DNA of 64,000 nt from Mariniflexile litorale (GCF_031128465.2 NZ_CP155618.1:2466001-2530000); one strand, 5' to 3'; positions 17,259-27,324 are shown, counted from the stretch's first letter. Notes: generated by a model from the letters alone, not told the origin. Translations and numbers: made by a program.

Positions 17259-17635
17259 TATCCGGCAAGTAAATCTTTGTACTTAGCTTTATAGCCATAT
17301 AGTACTAAAATATTTAAAATTAAAACAGCCAATCCAGGACCTATGCCTTCTGGATTTAAAGTGATGTGAAAAAGAACAATATTTACAGAAACACTCATTA
17401 AGATTAAAGCTAATAAAGCACCATATTTATTGAATATTAAAGCTAAGCCAGCTAAAACCTCAACAATACCCACTAAGATTATTACTTTAGCAGATATTAA
17501 AGCACCAAAATAAGCACCTGCTGCTTCGGACATTCCCTCTGGTGCAGGTAGAAAATTTAAAAATTTATTAAGCCCAAAAATAAGCATAAAAAGACCTAGA
17601 ATAATTCGTATTATCATAAAAATTTTTGAATTCAT
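17258..17635 (-). CDS. DoxX family membrane protein
   Basis: The 125-aa protein has four membrane helices and the DoxX pattern: RIILGLFMLIFGLNKFLNFL at the start, then a GIVEVLAGLALIFNKYGA middle segment. DoxX-type proteins are associated with redox or detoxification functions in the inner membrane, but substrates are mostly unknown. It is an isolated gene with its own terminator. Confidence 0.82.
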   Translation of the reverse strand: MNSKIFMIIRIILGLFMLIFGLNKFLNFLPAPEGMSEAAGAYFGALISAKVIILVGIVEVLAGLALIFNKYGALLALILMSVSVNIVLFHITLNPEGIGPGLAVLILNILVLYGYKAKYKDLLAG

Positions 17636-17711
17636 AATGTTATATTTATTAGTTAATAATTTGGAATATAATAAATTAAAAACAATTTTGTTTTCACTTT
17701 ATCGAAAAAGC

Positions 17712-20700
17712 TTACTTAACTAACACTCTAGTACCTTCACTATGGCTACTAAATTCTGGCGCATACATACTTTGTATGGTGGTGATGCCATTACTCATGT
17801 TACCTGTATTATTCACACGTAAATCATATTCAAAAACATAAACTCCTTTTGGTAAATAATCGAAAAAGAAATTAGTCGATGCATCTTTAGTGCTTTCATA
17901 ATACCCCAAACCATCTTGCCATTTGTATTGAGAAATCACATTTACGGGTTCTAATCCAGCAGCACGCATATCTTTCATGTGGATGAATTCCATAGTTCTA
18001 TCACTTCTTAATTCAATACGCACTCGAACTAAATCACCAACTTTTAAATGAGTTTTAGAGGTTATTTCTGAAATTTGTTCACCTGTATCTGTATTGGTTT
18101 TAAGGAACAGTTTTTTATTTAATTTAAGTGGTGTTTCTGCAGAAGTTATTTTATCTAAATCTTCAAAATATTGCCAGTATAAACTTCCCCATGCAATGCC
18201 ATCTCCTTTTTTTGTAAGTTGAACTGTTGCCATGTTTGGTTTTATTTCTGAGGTGTTCCAAGCCGTTTTATAATACCCTGTTCCAGCTTCCACTTTTACG
18301 TTTTCTAGTTTTGAAGGCTCAATTTTTTGTCCTCCTACAATAACATCAACCGCATCGGTTATACTTAGCCAATCACTACCTTGTAGTAATAAGGCATAAA
18401 CAGCTTCTGTGGTTGCTTTGGTGGTTTTCCATTGATTGGTTTGTTTGTTTTTAAGCAACCAGATTTTTAAATTATCAATCGTTTTGGTGTCGTTTTCTAT
18501 TTCTGAAAAGGTTTCAATTAATAAGGCTTGTGTTTCAATAGGTGCTTGATACCAATACCATGAGCTCTTATTTTCTTTCCAATACATACCCAATTCTTCT
18601 GAAGTGATGCTTGTTTCTTTTAACGATTTTAAAATTTTAGAGGAGGTGACTTTATCCCCCATTCTATTAATAACTAAAGCCATCAATCCTTTTGAATATA
18701 ACGATCGACTTAACCAATACTTTTGAATTTGCGTTTGATAGTATTTAGTAATGTCTTCCACTTCTTTCGATTTTTTAATTTCTGAATAAAAGCTTCGCAT
18801 ATATAAATAATGCAACTGCGTGTAACTTAAATGGTCTTTGGTTAAATCAACTTTCGCATTGTACCTTCTAATGTCTTTATATTCTTGAACAAATTCAGCA
18901 TCTAGATAGTTGATAGCTTTTTCTATCATTTTAGATGCTTCTTTTGTTTCAACTTTAAGTTGTTTTAAATGTCCAAAACCAGTAATGATGTGTTGTGTGA
19001 TGTATCTATTTTCACGTCCGCCATTAAACCAAGCCCAAGCACCGCTACTCAATTGATTGTTTTCAAGTTTGCGTTTAGCCGATTGTAACTCGTTGTTCAT
19101 TTTATTCAAATCGAATAACAACGCTATGCGTTTTTTTTGCTCGGTTTCACTTTCAGCATCTCGTAACCATGGTGTTTCTTGAATTAAAATAGATTTCAAT
19201 TCTTTATTTTTTTCAAGATTTGAAACGAGTGCGTCTTGAGACGCCCATTGGTTAAATACTTCTTGAATTCTGGGGTTTGAATTGGCAATATGACTCGCTA
19301 ATGTGTTTGCATAAAAACGTGAGAATGTTTGCTCATTACACTCGTACGGATATTCCATTAAATAGGGGAGTGCCTGTATCGCATACCACGCTGGATTGGA
19401 AGTTATTTCCAAAGTTAATTTATGATTTTTAAGCGTTGTTGAGGGGTTAGTTTTTAACTTATCTAATGTAAAAGTTCTGGTTTCGTCGCTCCGAATCCAC
19501 ATGGGTAAGGTTTCAGTAACTAATATGCGATTACTTAAAACAGGCAAAGCGTTTTGTTCACCATCACTAAAAGTTCCTGACTTTGCTATTATTTTATATT
19601 GAACAGCATCTACATCATCAGGTATTGATAAACTCCAAGAGATTTGGGTATTGCCTTTGGCGGGGACGGTGAAATCCCCCTCTAGCTCCCCCGAAGGGTT
19701 AGGATTAGCTTGTTTGCGGATAAGTTTGTTGGTAATATCTTTTCCAGAAACAGCATCGGTTAATACTAAAACAGCTTGTCCAGAAAGTTGTTTATCTGTT
19801 AAATTCGCAATTTTTGTACTTATAGTTATTTGGTCGCCTTGACGTAAAAAGCGTGGTGCATTTGGAATGACCATCAATTCTTTTTGAGTAACCGTAGTTA
19901 ATGTTTTTGTCGCGTTTTCCAAAGTTTTGGTGTGTGCTAATAATTGCAGTTTCCATTGAGTTAAAGCTTCTGGTGTGGTGAAACTGAAACTAACATTTCC
20001 GTCTTTATCCGTTTGTAGCTGTGGAAGGAAAAAGGCAGTTTCTTGAAGGTTTTTACGAATTTGTACATTGTCGAAGTTTGGTTTTTGTAATCCATCTTCA
20101 TCAGTAGGTGGAGTTGAAAGAGGTTCTGAATCCATTTCATTAGCCTCAACTAATGAAACAGTACCTGTTAACATTTCTTTTTTTTGTGTTCCATAACCAA
20201 CTACGACCACTTCATCTAAATGGGCGCTATCTTCCATGGTTTCAATACCTGCTACCATTCCGTTTAAAGTTCTTGAAACACTTGCATTTCCTCTAATTCT
20301 AATGTTGTTATTTCCAAAATAAAGACCAAACCAGTTTAATTCATCATAATATTTCGTTGGATAGTTGATGTTTCGACTTTCATAATGCACTCTAAAATTT
20401 TGTGTGCCAAAACTTTGACGTGCATTACTATTGTTATAAGTATAATAGGTTTGATTATAAATAGGATTAAAACTCCATGCATGCGCTTTAAACTGATCTA
20501 AAGAAGCGTCGTACATGCTGGCTAATAATTCAGCTGCGACTTTATCACCTTGCGGCCCTTTAATTTTAAAACTCCAAGTTTCATCTGTTCCAGGTTGTAA
20601 TTTATCGCGGAACGTTGTGGTTTCAATATCTAAATCGGTTTTAGGATAAGGAACAGCAATAATTTCTCTACCCGATTGAAAACTATTAAAAGCCGAGAAA

Positions 20701-23700
20701 CTATAATGTACGGCAAACCCACCAACGTCATCATTACTAATAGGGATACTAATAGATTTCTTGTTGTTGTTTAATTGGATGACTTCTGTTTTTATTGCCT
20801 TATGATCTTTTTCAATTGTTAGTGTAACATTTACATTTTCGGCAGAAGACCCTACTGTTACTAAAGCAGTTTCGCCAGTTTTGTATGTGAGTTTATTTGT
20901 TGTCATGCTGAATAATTGATTGTCAGCTAAACTTTTATCGGCATCGTTATACAATGTGGTTTTAATTTCATCTTTAACCAATTGACCAAACTGGTCTTTA
21001 CTTTCTAACGTGATGATGTATTGTCCTGATTCCCATTTTTTAATATTTCCTAAAGCGAGTTCTTTAGACTTTTCGGTGTCGAATGCTTTCTCAAAAACTA
21101 ATGTGCCTTTTTTCCAATTACTAGATTGATGTTCGTTAGTATAAGCGTCATGCGGAAACAGATTTTTAAAAGCCTCTGTTGAAAATTCTTGATAATCGGG
21201 TGCTGCCCAAGGCCTGTTTCTTAAAACGGTATTTGGGGCTTGCAATTTGTGTATTTTCACTTCGCCTTTAGCGGGTACAAATTCACCGTTCAAGTTTTTA
21301 GTGTCAAGAGTTATTTTATAGTCTTTGATGGTTTTATCAAGTATGTCGTCCAAACGCATGTTAGCAACCAAAGCATGATACCCCACATTTACTATGGAGG
21401 TTGCACTTCGTGTTTCTCCATTAATGTCCGTAACATCGGCAGTTATTTCGTAGTTAAAAATGGGCAAACTATTTTTATCTACACTTTGGTCTGATTGGGC
21501 TTTAAAAGTAATTTCAAAATTACCGGATGCGTCTGTGATGCTCTCACCATGCGCTATTTCTTGAGGTTCGCTGTTAAACCATGGGCGGTACCAGAAATAC
21601 CAACGCGGATATTGCACTTTTCTGTGAACTCTATAAACCACTTTTGCATCGGTAATATTGCTGCCTGCATAAGCTAAGGCTGTTCCTTTGACCGTTACAG
21701 AATCATTAATTTTGTAGGTTTCTGTAACAGGTTTGAATTTTGTTTCAAACTTTGGACGTTTGTATTCTTCAACAGAGAAGTAATGCTCTAAATAAAAATC
21801 TTCTTCATTACCATCAAGTCCAATATGGTATTGGCCATTTAGTCCACTACTAGGTAGTATAAATTCACCCGAAATAGAACCGAATGAGTTGGTTGTAAGT
21901 TCAAATTCTTTTATTTCATCACCATTTACATCGTATAAAGTGGCGTAAACAGATTCGTTTGCTATAACTTCCGACTTTCCGTTGTTAGTCTTCATGGCAA
22001 TTGCTTTAAAATAAACGATTTGTCCAGGACGGTAAATGCTTCGGTCTGTAAACAAAAAGGCTTTGTATTCGATGTCTTCTTTTTCGGTTTTATAATAAGC
22101 ATTTACATAATAATCGCCAAAATAAGCCGTATCGTTAGCATATTTAACTTTTACAGAGAGGTTTCTGTATCGGTTTTCGGTTTTCTCTATTTTAATTTCG
22201 CCCAAACTATTGGTAGAGAAGTTTTCAGATTGAATTTTAGTATTATTGTTTTCAGTGAAACTCAATTCAACAGATGCATTACTAATAGGTTTTCCGTTGT
22301 TTCTGTCTATTATTTGAAAGGTTTTATAGGCATTACTTTCGGTTTCAACCAAAGCTAAATTAGTAACTTGAATTGTGCTGAAAGCGAACGTTTCATCATC
22401 ATTTTTAACAGATGCATAAATCAAATATCTACCGTTATTTAGCTTTGGAACCAGAATTTCGGTACTATGGTTTTGGAAATCACTTTCATTAGGCAATTTG
22501 CTATCCCAAGTTTTTAAATTGTCTAACTTTTTTATAAATGCTAATTGTTCCTCTTTTCTATAGGTTTTATTGAATTTTTCTAATTGTTTATTTGTCAATT
22601 CGTAAATGTTGAATTGAAGTTCTTCAACATTTTTATAACTAACCAATAAACGACTGTGTTGTTGAATAGGTAAGTAACTTTCAGTAGTTATTTGTAGTGC
22701 GAGTTGTTCTATTTGTTGTTTTAAAACGGTGCATTTTTCAGCGGCATTACTTTTAGGGAACTGTTCGATAACATTATTGCAAACTTTAACAGCGTCTTTT
22801 GCTTTCCAGCGATTTTCTTCCTTGGTTTTAGCTTGATATTGATTGCTTTGTTGGTAATAAATGGAAGCTACTTCAAAAAGATACAATCCAGAAGCTTCAT
22901 GGTCTTTTAGGTTGTTAGCTTCATTTTTTAAAGCTTCTAATAATAAAGCTTCTTTATCACTAAACGTAGCATGTTCACTTACAAATTTTAAACGCTCAAT
23001 ATTCACATCTGCCAATGCAAAAGATGTTTTGTCTTTTATATGAAACAGAATTAAGCCTTGGTATATTTTTAAAGCACGTAATTGCAAAGACGTTGAATCT
23101 TTTGAAGACAAGTTTAACTCTGAAAAAGCATACGTATTACTTAAAAGTTCTGAATTATCAATCTCAAATTTATAAGCAGGTTTTGTAATATGGGTTTCAT
23201 TGGTTTTATAAAATTCTAAAGTTTCATGATTTAAAAAATCAAACAATGTTGGTCTGTAAACTTTAGAATCTTTTTGAACGTTTAAAATAGCGTCATACTT
23301 GCTTAAAGGTTCTAATTGCAACAACAACCCGTTTTGCAAAGACTTTTGGTAATGCAAATGAATTTCATCAAATAGGGTTTGTAAGTCCCATGTTCTAAAG
23401 TCTTCCGAATCTACTTTTTCAGATGTTTTAGTACGATTGTAAAACTGCCATCTGTTTTGGTTGAAGTATTGCCAATACAAGTTTGCTAAAATGCTTTCAA
23501 GTACATTTTTTGTAGGGAATGAACTTTTTTTAATTTCACTTTTAAAATCATTTATAATTTTAAATTGTGCATCTTCTTCTAAAACCAAGGCAAACTTACT
23601 TTTAAAAAACATCGTTTTTAAAAGTTGAGTGTGGTTTTTATCTTTAGTAGCCAGTAAATAAATTTGTTCGACGACCTTTAAAGCCGATTTTGGCAAGCCT

Positions 23701-23810
23701 TCAGTTTCATGCTGTTCAACGGTTTTCCAAAGTGATTTATAGTCTGAGTTTTGACTGTTTCCAAGACTTGAAAGTAAAAGAATTGTTAAAAAAAATATGG
23801 ATTGTTTCAT
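17712..23810 (-). CDS. Alpha-2-macroglobulin family protein with thioester motif and TonB-plug-like segment
   Basis: The 2032-aa protein has a signal peptide (about 1-19, no lipobox Cys). The MG2-type region starts near 590 (FTDRSIYRPGQIVYFKA). The A2M domain is near 1250-1290 (FFLPQLQTDKDGNVSFSFTT). A thioester domain contains C1491-N-E-Q (YPYECNEQTFSR), which keeps the Cys and Gln of the protease-trapping bond. Family members in Gram-negatives act as periplasmic or surface protease inhibitors. Unusually, residues about 1190-1225 read like a SusC plug (DEVVVVGYGTQKKEMLTGTV). No PbpC partner is nearby. It is the largest gene of the window, transcribed alone. Confidence 0.93.
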   Translation of the reverse strand: MKQSIFFLTILLLSSLGNSQNSDYKSLWKTVEQHETEGLPKSALKVVEQIYLLATKDKNHTQLLKTMFFKSKFALVLEEDAQFKIINDFKSEIKKSSFPTKNVLESILANLYWQYFNQNRWQFYNRTKTSEKVDSEDFRTWDLQTLFDEIHLHYQKSLQNGLLLQLEPLSKYDAILNVQKDSKVYRPTLFDFLNHETLEFYKTNETHITKPAYKFEIDNSELLSNTYAFSELNLSSKDSTSLQLRALKIYQGLILFHIKDKTSFALADVNIERLKFVSEHATFSDKEALLLEALKNEANNLKDHEASGLYLFEVASIYYQQSNQYQAKTKEENRWKAKDAVKVCNNVIEQFPKSNAAEKCTVLKQQIEQLALQITTESYLPIQQHSRLLVSYKNVEELQFNIYELTNKQLEKFNKTYRKEEQLAFIKKLDNLKTWDSKLPNESDFQNHSTEILVPKLNNGRYLIYASVKNDDETFAFSTIQVTNLALVETESNAYKTFQIIDRNNGKPISNASVELSFTENNNTKIQSENFSTNSLGEIKIEKTENRYRNLSVKVKYANDTAYFGDYYVNAYYKTEKEDIEYKAFLFTDRSIYRPGQIVYFKAIAMKTNNGKSEVIANESVYATLYDVNGDEIKEFELTTNSFGSISGEFILPSSGLNGQYHIGLDGNEEDFYLEHYFSVEEYKRPKFETKFKPVTETYKINDSVTVKGTALAYAGSNITDAKVVYRVHRKVQYPRWYFWYRPWFNSEPQEIAHGESITDASGNFEITFKAQSDQSVDKNSLPIFNYEITADVTDINGETRSATSIVNVGYHALVANMRLDDILDKTIKDYKITLDTKNLNGEFVPAKGEVKIHKLQAPNTVLRNRPWAAPDYQEFSTEAFKNLFPHDAYTNEHQSSNWKKGTLVFEKAFDTEKSKELALGNIKKWESGQYIITLESKDQFGQLVKDEIKTTLYNDADKSLADNQLFSMTTNKLTYKTGETALVTVGSSAENVNVTLTIEKDHKAIKTEVIQLNNNKKSISIPISNDDVGGFAVHYSFSAFNSFQSGREIIAVPYPKTDLDIETTTFRDKLQPGTDETWSFKIKGPQGDKVAAELLASMYDASLDQFKAHAWSFNPIYNQTYYTYNNSNARQSFGTQNFRVHYESRNINYPTKYYDELNWFGLYFGNNNIRIRGNASVSRTLNGMVAGIETMEDSAHLDEVVVVGYGTQKKEMLTGTVSLVEANEMDSEPLSTPPTDEDGLQKPNFDNVQIRKNLQETAFFLPQLQTDKDGNVSFSFTTPEALTQWKLQLLAHTKTLENATKTLTTVTQKELMVIPNAPRFLRQGDQITISTKIANLTDKQLSGQAVLVLTDAVSGKDITNKLIRKQANPNPSGELEGDFTVPAKGNTQISWSLSIPDDVDAVQYKIIAKSGTFSDGEQNALPVLSNRILVTETLPMWIRSDETRTFTLDKLKTNPSTTLKNHKLTLEITSNPAWYAIQALPYLMEYPYECNEQTFSRFYANTLASHIANSNPRIQEVFNQWASQDALVSNLEKNKELKSILIQETPWLRDAESETEQKKRIALLFDLNKMNNELQSAKRKLENNQLSSGAWAWFNGGRENRYITQHIITGFGHLKQLKVETKEASKMIEKAINYLDAEFVQEYKDIRRYNAKVDLTKDHLSYTQLHYLYMRSFYSEIKKSKEVEDITKYYQTQIQKYWLSRSLYSKGLMALVINRMGDKVTSSKILKSLKETSITSEELGMYWKENKSSWYWYQAPIETQALLIETFSEIENDTKTIDNLKIWLLKNKQTNQWKTTKATTEAVYALLLQGSDWLSITDAVDVIVGGQKIEPSKLENVKVEAGTGYYKTAWNTSEIKPNMATVQLTKKGDGIAWGSLYWQYFEDLDKITSAETPLKLNKKLFLKTNTDTGEQISEITSKTHLKVGDLVRVRIELRSDRTMEFIHMKDMRAAGLEPVNVISQYKWQDGLGYYESTKDASTNFFFDYLPKGVYVFEYDLRVNNTGNMSNGITTIQSMYAPEFSSHSEGTRVLVK

Positions 23811-23945
23811 TTCATTAAATTTGTCACTAAATTATTGTCAAAAGCTATTCCAAAAAATAACGAATGAGTGAATAGGTTCTTTGATTGAGTGAAATTAATT
23901 AATTTTAGTTAAAAAGACGCATTGATATTTGTTAACAAATTGTTT

Positions 23946-24899
23946 ATGAGAAAAATTATTTATCTATTACTTTTTCCGTTAGTTTCTTTTAGTCAAACTT
24001 CGTTAGATAGTATTGATTATTTTTTTAAACAAAAACAGTTTGAAAAAGCTGAGATTCAATTAAAGGCTTATCTAAATAAACACCCAAAAAACTTAAAAGC
24101 AATTGAGTTACTAGGCGATGCCTTCGGTCATCAAAAAAAATGGGATGAAACCATAGAAAACTACAAGCAATTAGTAGATGCTAACCTCCAAAATGCAGAT
24201 TATCATTATAAATATGGAGGTGCTATGGGTATGAAAGCCTTAACAGTTAGTAAGCTAACAGCTTTGGGTATGATTGGAGATATTGAATCTGCATTTCTTA
24301 AAGCTGCCGAATTAGATTCTAAGCATATAAATGTACGCTGGGCATTGGTTGAGTATTATATGAAATTGCCTGGTATCTTAGGGGGAAGTAAGAGCAAGTC
24401 GTTAAAGTATGCGTATCAACTAGAGCAACTGTCCAAAGTAGATGGGTATATAGCAAAAGGTTATATTTACGAATCTGATAATGAATCAGATCTTGCGGAA
24501 AAATATTACAAACTAGCCATAACGGATGGCGGATCATTATGGAGTTATGAAAAATTAACCACTTTTTACGAAAAACAAAAACAGCCCGAAAAGGCATTAG
24601 CGAATTTACAAGTTGCCAAAGAAAAGCATAAGCGTAACGATTTAGAGTATCAAATGGGTAAAATCGCTGCCGAATATAATATCGAGCTACAAAAAGGCGT
24701 GCAATGTTTACAAACCTATCTTAAAAACTATTCACCAAAAGACAATGTTCCAAAAGCTTGGGCGCACTATAGGTTGTCTCAAATTTATGCGCATAATAAG
24801 AATAAAGAAGCAGCCTTAAAGTATATTGATTTAGCGCTTGCAGAATCGCCAGAAATGAAATCTTTTAAACAAGAAAAAATAAAAATATTAAAGTTGTAA
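23946..24899 (+). CDS. Periplasmic tetratricopeptide repeat protein
   Basis: The start at 23946 (MRKIIYLLLFPLVSFSQ) gives a clean signal peptide cleaved after about residue 16; the frame to 23922 adds eight residues. The mature 300 residues are built of TPR helices (DYFFKQKQFEKAEIQLKAYL, WDETIENYKQLVDANLQNAD, AALKYIDLALAESPEM). TPR proteins are scaffolds, so the partner is unknown. It is divergent from the alpha-2-macroglobulin gene. Confidence 0.82.
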   Translation: MRKIIYLLLFPLVSFSQTSLDSIDYFFKQKQFEKAEIQLKAYLNKHPKNLKAIELLGDAFGHQKKWDETIENYKQLVDANLQNADYHYKYGGAMGMKALTVSKLTALGMIGDIESAFLKAAELDSKHINVRWALVEYYMKLPGILGGSKSKSLKYAYQLEQLSKVDGYIAKGYIYESDNESDLAEKYYKLAITDGGSLWSYEKLTTFYEKQKQPEKALANLQVAKEKHKRNDLEYQMGKIAAEYNIELQKGVQCLQTYLKNYSPKDNVPKAWAHYRLSQIYAHNKNKEAALKYIDLALAESPEMKSFKQEKIKILKL

Positions 24900-24934
24900 T
24901 GAGTCGTATTTTTTGGTGTTCATCGTATATCTAA

Positions 24935-25000
24935 AACGAAGCTTATTTACGACTTTGAACCCTTGAAACTTTGATACTTTAAAACTTTTCAACTTCATAA
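24935..25000. repeat. Degenerate ACTTTG-type short-repeat tract
   Basis: Successive imperfect units (ACTTTGAACC, AACTTTGAT, ACTTTAAA, ACTTTTCA, ACTTCAT) occur between the TPR gene and mpl. A similar tract is at 37505-37589. This looks like a low-complexity interspersed repeat of flavobacterial genomes. Confidence 0.4.
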
Positions 25001-25008
25001 CAAAAAAG

Positions 25009-25016
25009 TATATTTG
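25009..25016 (+). promoter_or_regulatory. Putative -7 promoter box of the Mpl-like gene
   Basis: TATATTTG matches TAnnTTTG and lies 19 bp before the ATG at 25036. Confidence 0.5.
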
Positions 25017-25035
25017 AAGTATTCAAAATAACGCC

Positions 25036-26391
25036 ATGAACGTACATTTTATAGCTATTGGTGGCTCTGCCATGCATAATTTAGCACTAGCTCTTCAAAA
25101 TAAAGGTTATCAAGTAACAGGTAGCGACGATGAAATATTCGAACCTTCAAAATCCCGATTACAAGCAAAAGGTATTTTACCAGAAGCCTATGGTTGGTTT
25201 CCAGAGAAAATTAACGCCTCTATCGATGGGGTTGTATTGGGTATGCACGCTAAAGCTGATAACCCAGAGTTGTTAAAAGCTCAAGAATTAGGTTTGAAAA
25301 TATACAGTTATCCAGAGTTCTTATACGAACAATCGAAGCATAAAACGCGTGTGGTTATTGGTGGTAGTCATGGAAAAACCACAATAACTTCTATGATTTT
25401 ACATGTGATGCATTATCACAATCGAGATGTAGATTATATGGTGGGAGCCCAATTAGAAGGTTTTGATGTGATGGTAAAACTTACCGAAACTAATGATTTT
25501 ATAGTGCTTGAAGGCGATGAATATTTAAGTTCACCCATTGATAGACGTCCAAAATTCCATTTATACAAACCTAATATAGCTTTATTAAGCGGTATTGCTT
25601 GGGATCATATCAACGTGTTTCCTACCTATGATAATTATGTAGAACAGTTTCGCATATTTGTAGATAGCATTGTTAAGGGCGGTAGTATAACGTATAATGA
25701 GGAAGACCCTGAAGTGAAACGTGTTGTAGAAGCATCGGCAAATACCATTCGTAAGCTGCCTTATCATACTCCAGAATACACTGTTAATAACGGAGAAACA
25801 CTTCTAGAAACTCCTGAAGGAGAACTTCCTATTGAAGTTTTTGGAAAACACAATCTAAACAATTTAGCAGGAGCTAAATGGATTTGTCAACATATGGGTA
25901 TTGATGAAGATGATTTTTACGAAGCCATAGCTACTTTTAAAGGCGCTAGCAAGCGTCTCGAAAAAATAGCAGAAAGTAAAACGAGTGTTGCTTATAAAGA
26001 TTTTGCGCATTCGCCAAGTAAAGTGGAAGCGACTACTAAAGCTGTGAAGGAGCAATATGGCAATAGAACTGTTGTAGCTTGTTTAGAATTGCACACTTAT
26101 AGTAGTTTGAATGCTGAGTTTTTAAAAGAATATAAAGGCGCTTTAGATGCGGCTGATGTTGCGGTGGTGTTTTATTCACCACATGCTGTGGAAATTAAAA
26201 AACTTAAAGAAGTTACTCACGAACAAATAGCCAATGCTTTTGAACGTGATGATTTAATTATTTACACCAACCCAGACGATTTTAAAAACTACCTTTTCTC
26301 GCAAAATTTTGATAACAAGGCCTTGTTATTAATGAGTTCTGGTAATTATGGTGGACTTGATTTTAATGAGGTGAAAAGGTTGATTGGGTAA
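25036..26391 (+). CDS. mpl: Mur ligase family muropeptide ligase (Mpl-like)
   Basis: The 451-aa protein is a Mur ligase with N-terminal FIAIGGSAMHNLALAL, ATP loop GGSHGKTTITS (about 109-119), central LEGDEYLSSPIDRRPKFH, and KDFAHSPSKVEATTKA in the C-terminal domain. The D-E-Y/H-S-P pattern fits Mpl, which attaches a recycled tripeptide to UDP-MurNAc in the cytosol. The other mur genes (a MurC-type cluster) are not nearby, which favours Mpl over MurC. It is a single gene with its own -7 box. Confidence 0.85.
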   Translation: MNVHFIAIGGSAMHNLALALQNKGYQVTGSDDEIFEPSKSRLQAKGILPEAYGWFPEKINASIDGVVLGMHAKADNPELLKAQELGLKIYSYPEFLYEQSKHKTRVVIGGSHGKTTITSMILHVMHYHNRDVDYMVGAQLEGFDVMVKLTETNDFIVLEGDEYLSSPIDRRPKFHLYKPNIALLSGIAWDHINVFPTYDNYVEQFRIFVDSIVKGGSITYNEEDPEVKRVVEASANTIRKLPYHTPEYTVNNGETLLETPEGELPIEVFGKHNLNNLAGAKWICQHMGIDEDDFYEAIATFKGASKRLEKIAESKTSVAYKDFAHSPSKVEATTKAVKEQYGNRTVVACLELHTYSSLNAEFLKEYKGALDAADVAVVFYSPHAVEIKKLKEVTHEQIANAFERDDLIIYTNPDDFKNYLFSQNFDNKALLLMSSGNYGGLDFNEVKRLIG

Positions 26392-26454
26392 TCAATTCCT
26401 ATGTAGAGAGGAATCTTGTTTCAAGCAGTAAAATTAGAATATTGTTATTATCCA

Positions 26455-26595
26455 TCATCCATTTACTTTGTTGTGATTGATAATTATTTTATTATGAAAA
26501 TAAGGGGGAGATGTTCCTTTACCAGAGTCCATTCGGTATGCTTTCAGTTTTTTTATTTCATCATATTCATTAAATGATATCAATGACTTTCTCAA
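26455..26595 (-). CDS. Possible 46-aa small ORF with TTG start
   Basis: This is an open frame starting at a TTG at 26595 and ending TGA at 26455. It overlaps the 3' end of the small membrane-protein gene by 26 bp in another frame. The translated composition looks coding-like (NEYDEIKKLKAYRMDSGKGT). No family is recognised and there is no ATG upstream in frame. It could equally be a gene remnant or chance. Confidence 0.2.
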   Translation of the reverse strand: MRKSLISFNEYDEIKKLKAYRMDSGKGTSPPYFHNKIIINHNKVNG

Positions 26596-26911
26596 ATATA
26601 TAATGCGTTGTTCCAACAATAAGCGTGATGATTAGAATTATTATAAAGCGAATCATCATTCTTTTTGAATTGTTTTTAAGTCTCTTTTTAAGATAAAAAA
26701 CATCTATAATAATATATAGTAGTGCTATAATACTTCCAATGATAGATCCTACATGTAGCATGGCAACACCGTAAGTCCAGTCAAACATTTTCATAAAACC
26801 TGTTGAAGGTTTCGGTTTTGGTCCTAATATAATTCGCATATATCCAAAAGCAGATAATAGAGATATGAATGTCCAAATTAAATAGATTAAAATTTGTTTT
26901 AAGATATTCAT
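26570..26911 (-). CDS. Small integral membrane protein of unknown function
   Basis: The 113-aa protein has three to four hydrophobic helices (about 5-27, 48-70 and 88-108) and a basic loop KKRLKNNSKR. No family is recognised. It is isolated between the Mpl-like gene and the FKBP gene, both on the opposite strand. Confidence 0.55.
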   Translation of the reverse strand: MNILKQILIYLIWTFISLLSAFGYMRIILGPKPKPSTGFMKMFDWTYGVAMLHVGSIIGSIIALLYIIIDVFYLKKRLKNNSKRMMIRFIIILIITLIVGTTHYIFEKVIDII

Positions 26912-27291
26912 AATTTAGAGTAGGTAGATTAGGGTTTTCATTGGTTTATTTTTTTTAAATAGAGAATGATTTTCACCTTCAAAGAAAACAATCACCTTTG
27001 GGAACTTAACCTTGTAGGTAGAAAATTGAATTTGTTATTCGATTTTTAACACTTTAGGTTGAGTGCAGCAGATTCTTTTATTTAGATTAACTCTCACGAA
27101 ACTATCAATTTTACTTTTATAATGAAAGCATTGGGAACGCAAAATCAAGGAGCAAATCCTAAAATAACGCATTTAGAAGTGCATGCATTTATAAACCCGT
27201 AATTAATAAAAATATTTCCGAAATCAGATAATATTATTTATATGTGCGTTAAAAATCATATAATACTACTTTTTTCTGAATTTTATTTTGC
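26912..27291. other. Gene-free stretch with short coding-like fragments
   Basis: This is 380 bp without a recognisable gene. Two plus-strand open stretches look somewhat coding-like: 27 codons from the ATG near 26968 and 26 codons at 27122-27199 (ending HLEVHAFINP). They may be decayed gene ends, but neither is assigned. The FKBP promoter lies at the right edge. Confidence 0.25.
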
Positions 27292-27299
27292 TATTTTTG
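27292..27299 (+). promoter_or_regulatory. Putative -7 promoter box of the FKBP gene
   Basis: TATTTTTG matches TAnnTTTG exactly, 25 bp before the ATG at 27325. Confidence 0.5.
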
Positions 27300-27324
27300 A
27301 CATCAAATTAAATAAAATAAGAAA

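Noticed and set aside
21240..22358. Several plus-strand open frames inside the alpha-2-macroglobulin gene
   Set aside because: They are shadows of the long minus-strand gene and have no start context or family likeness.
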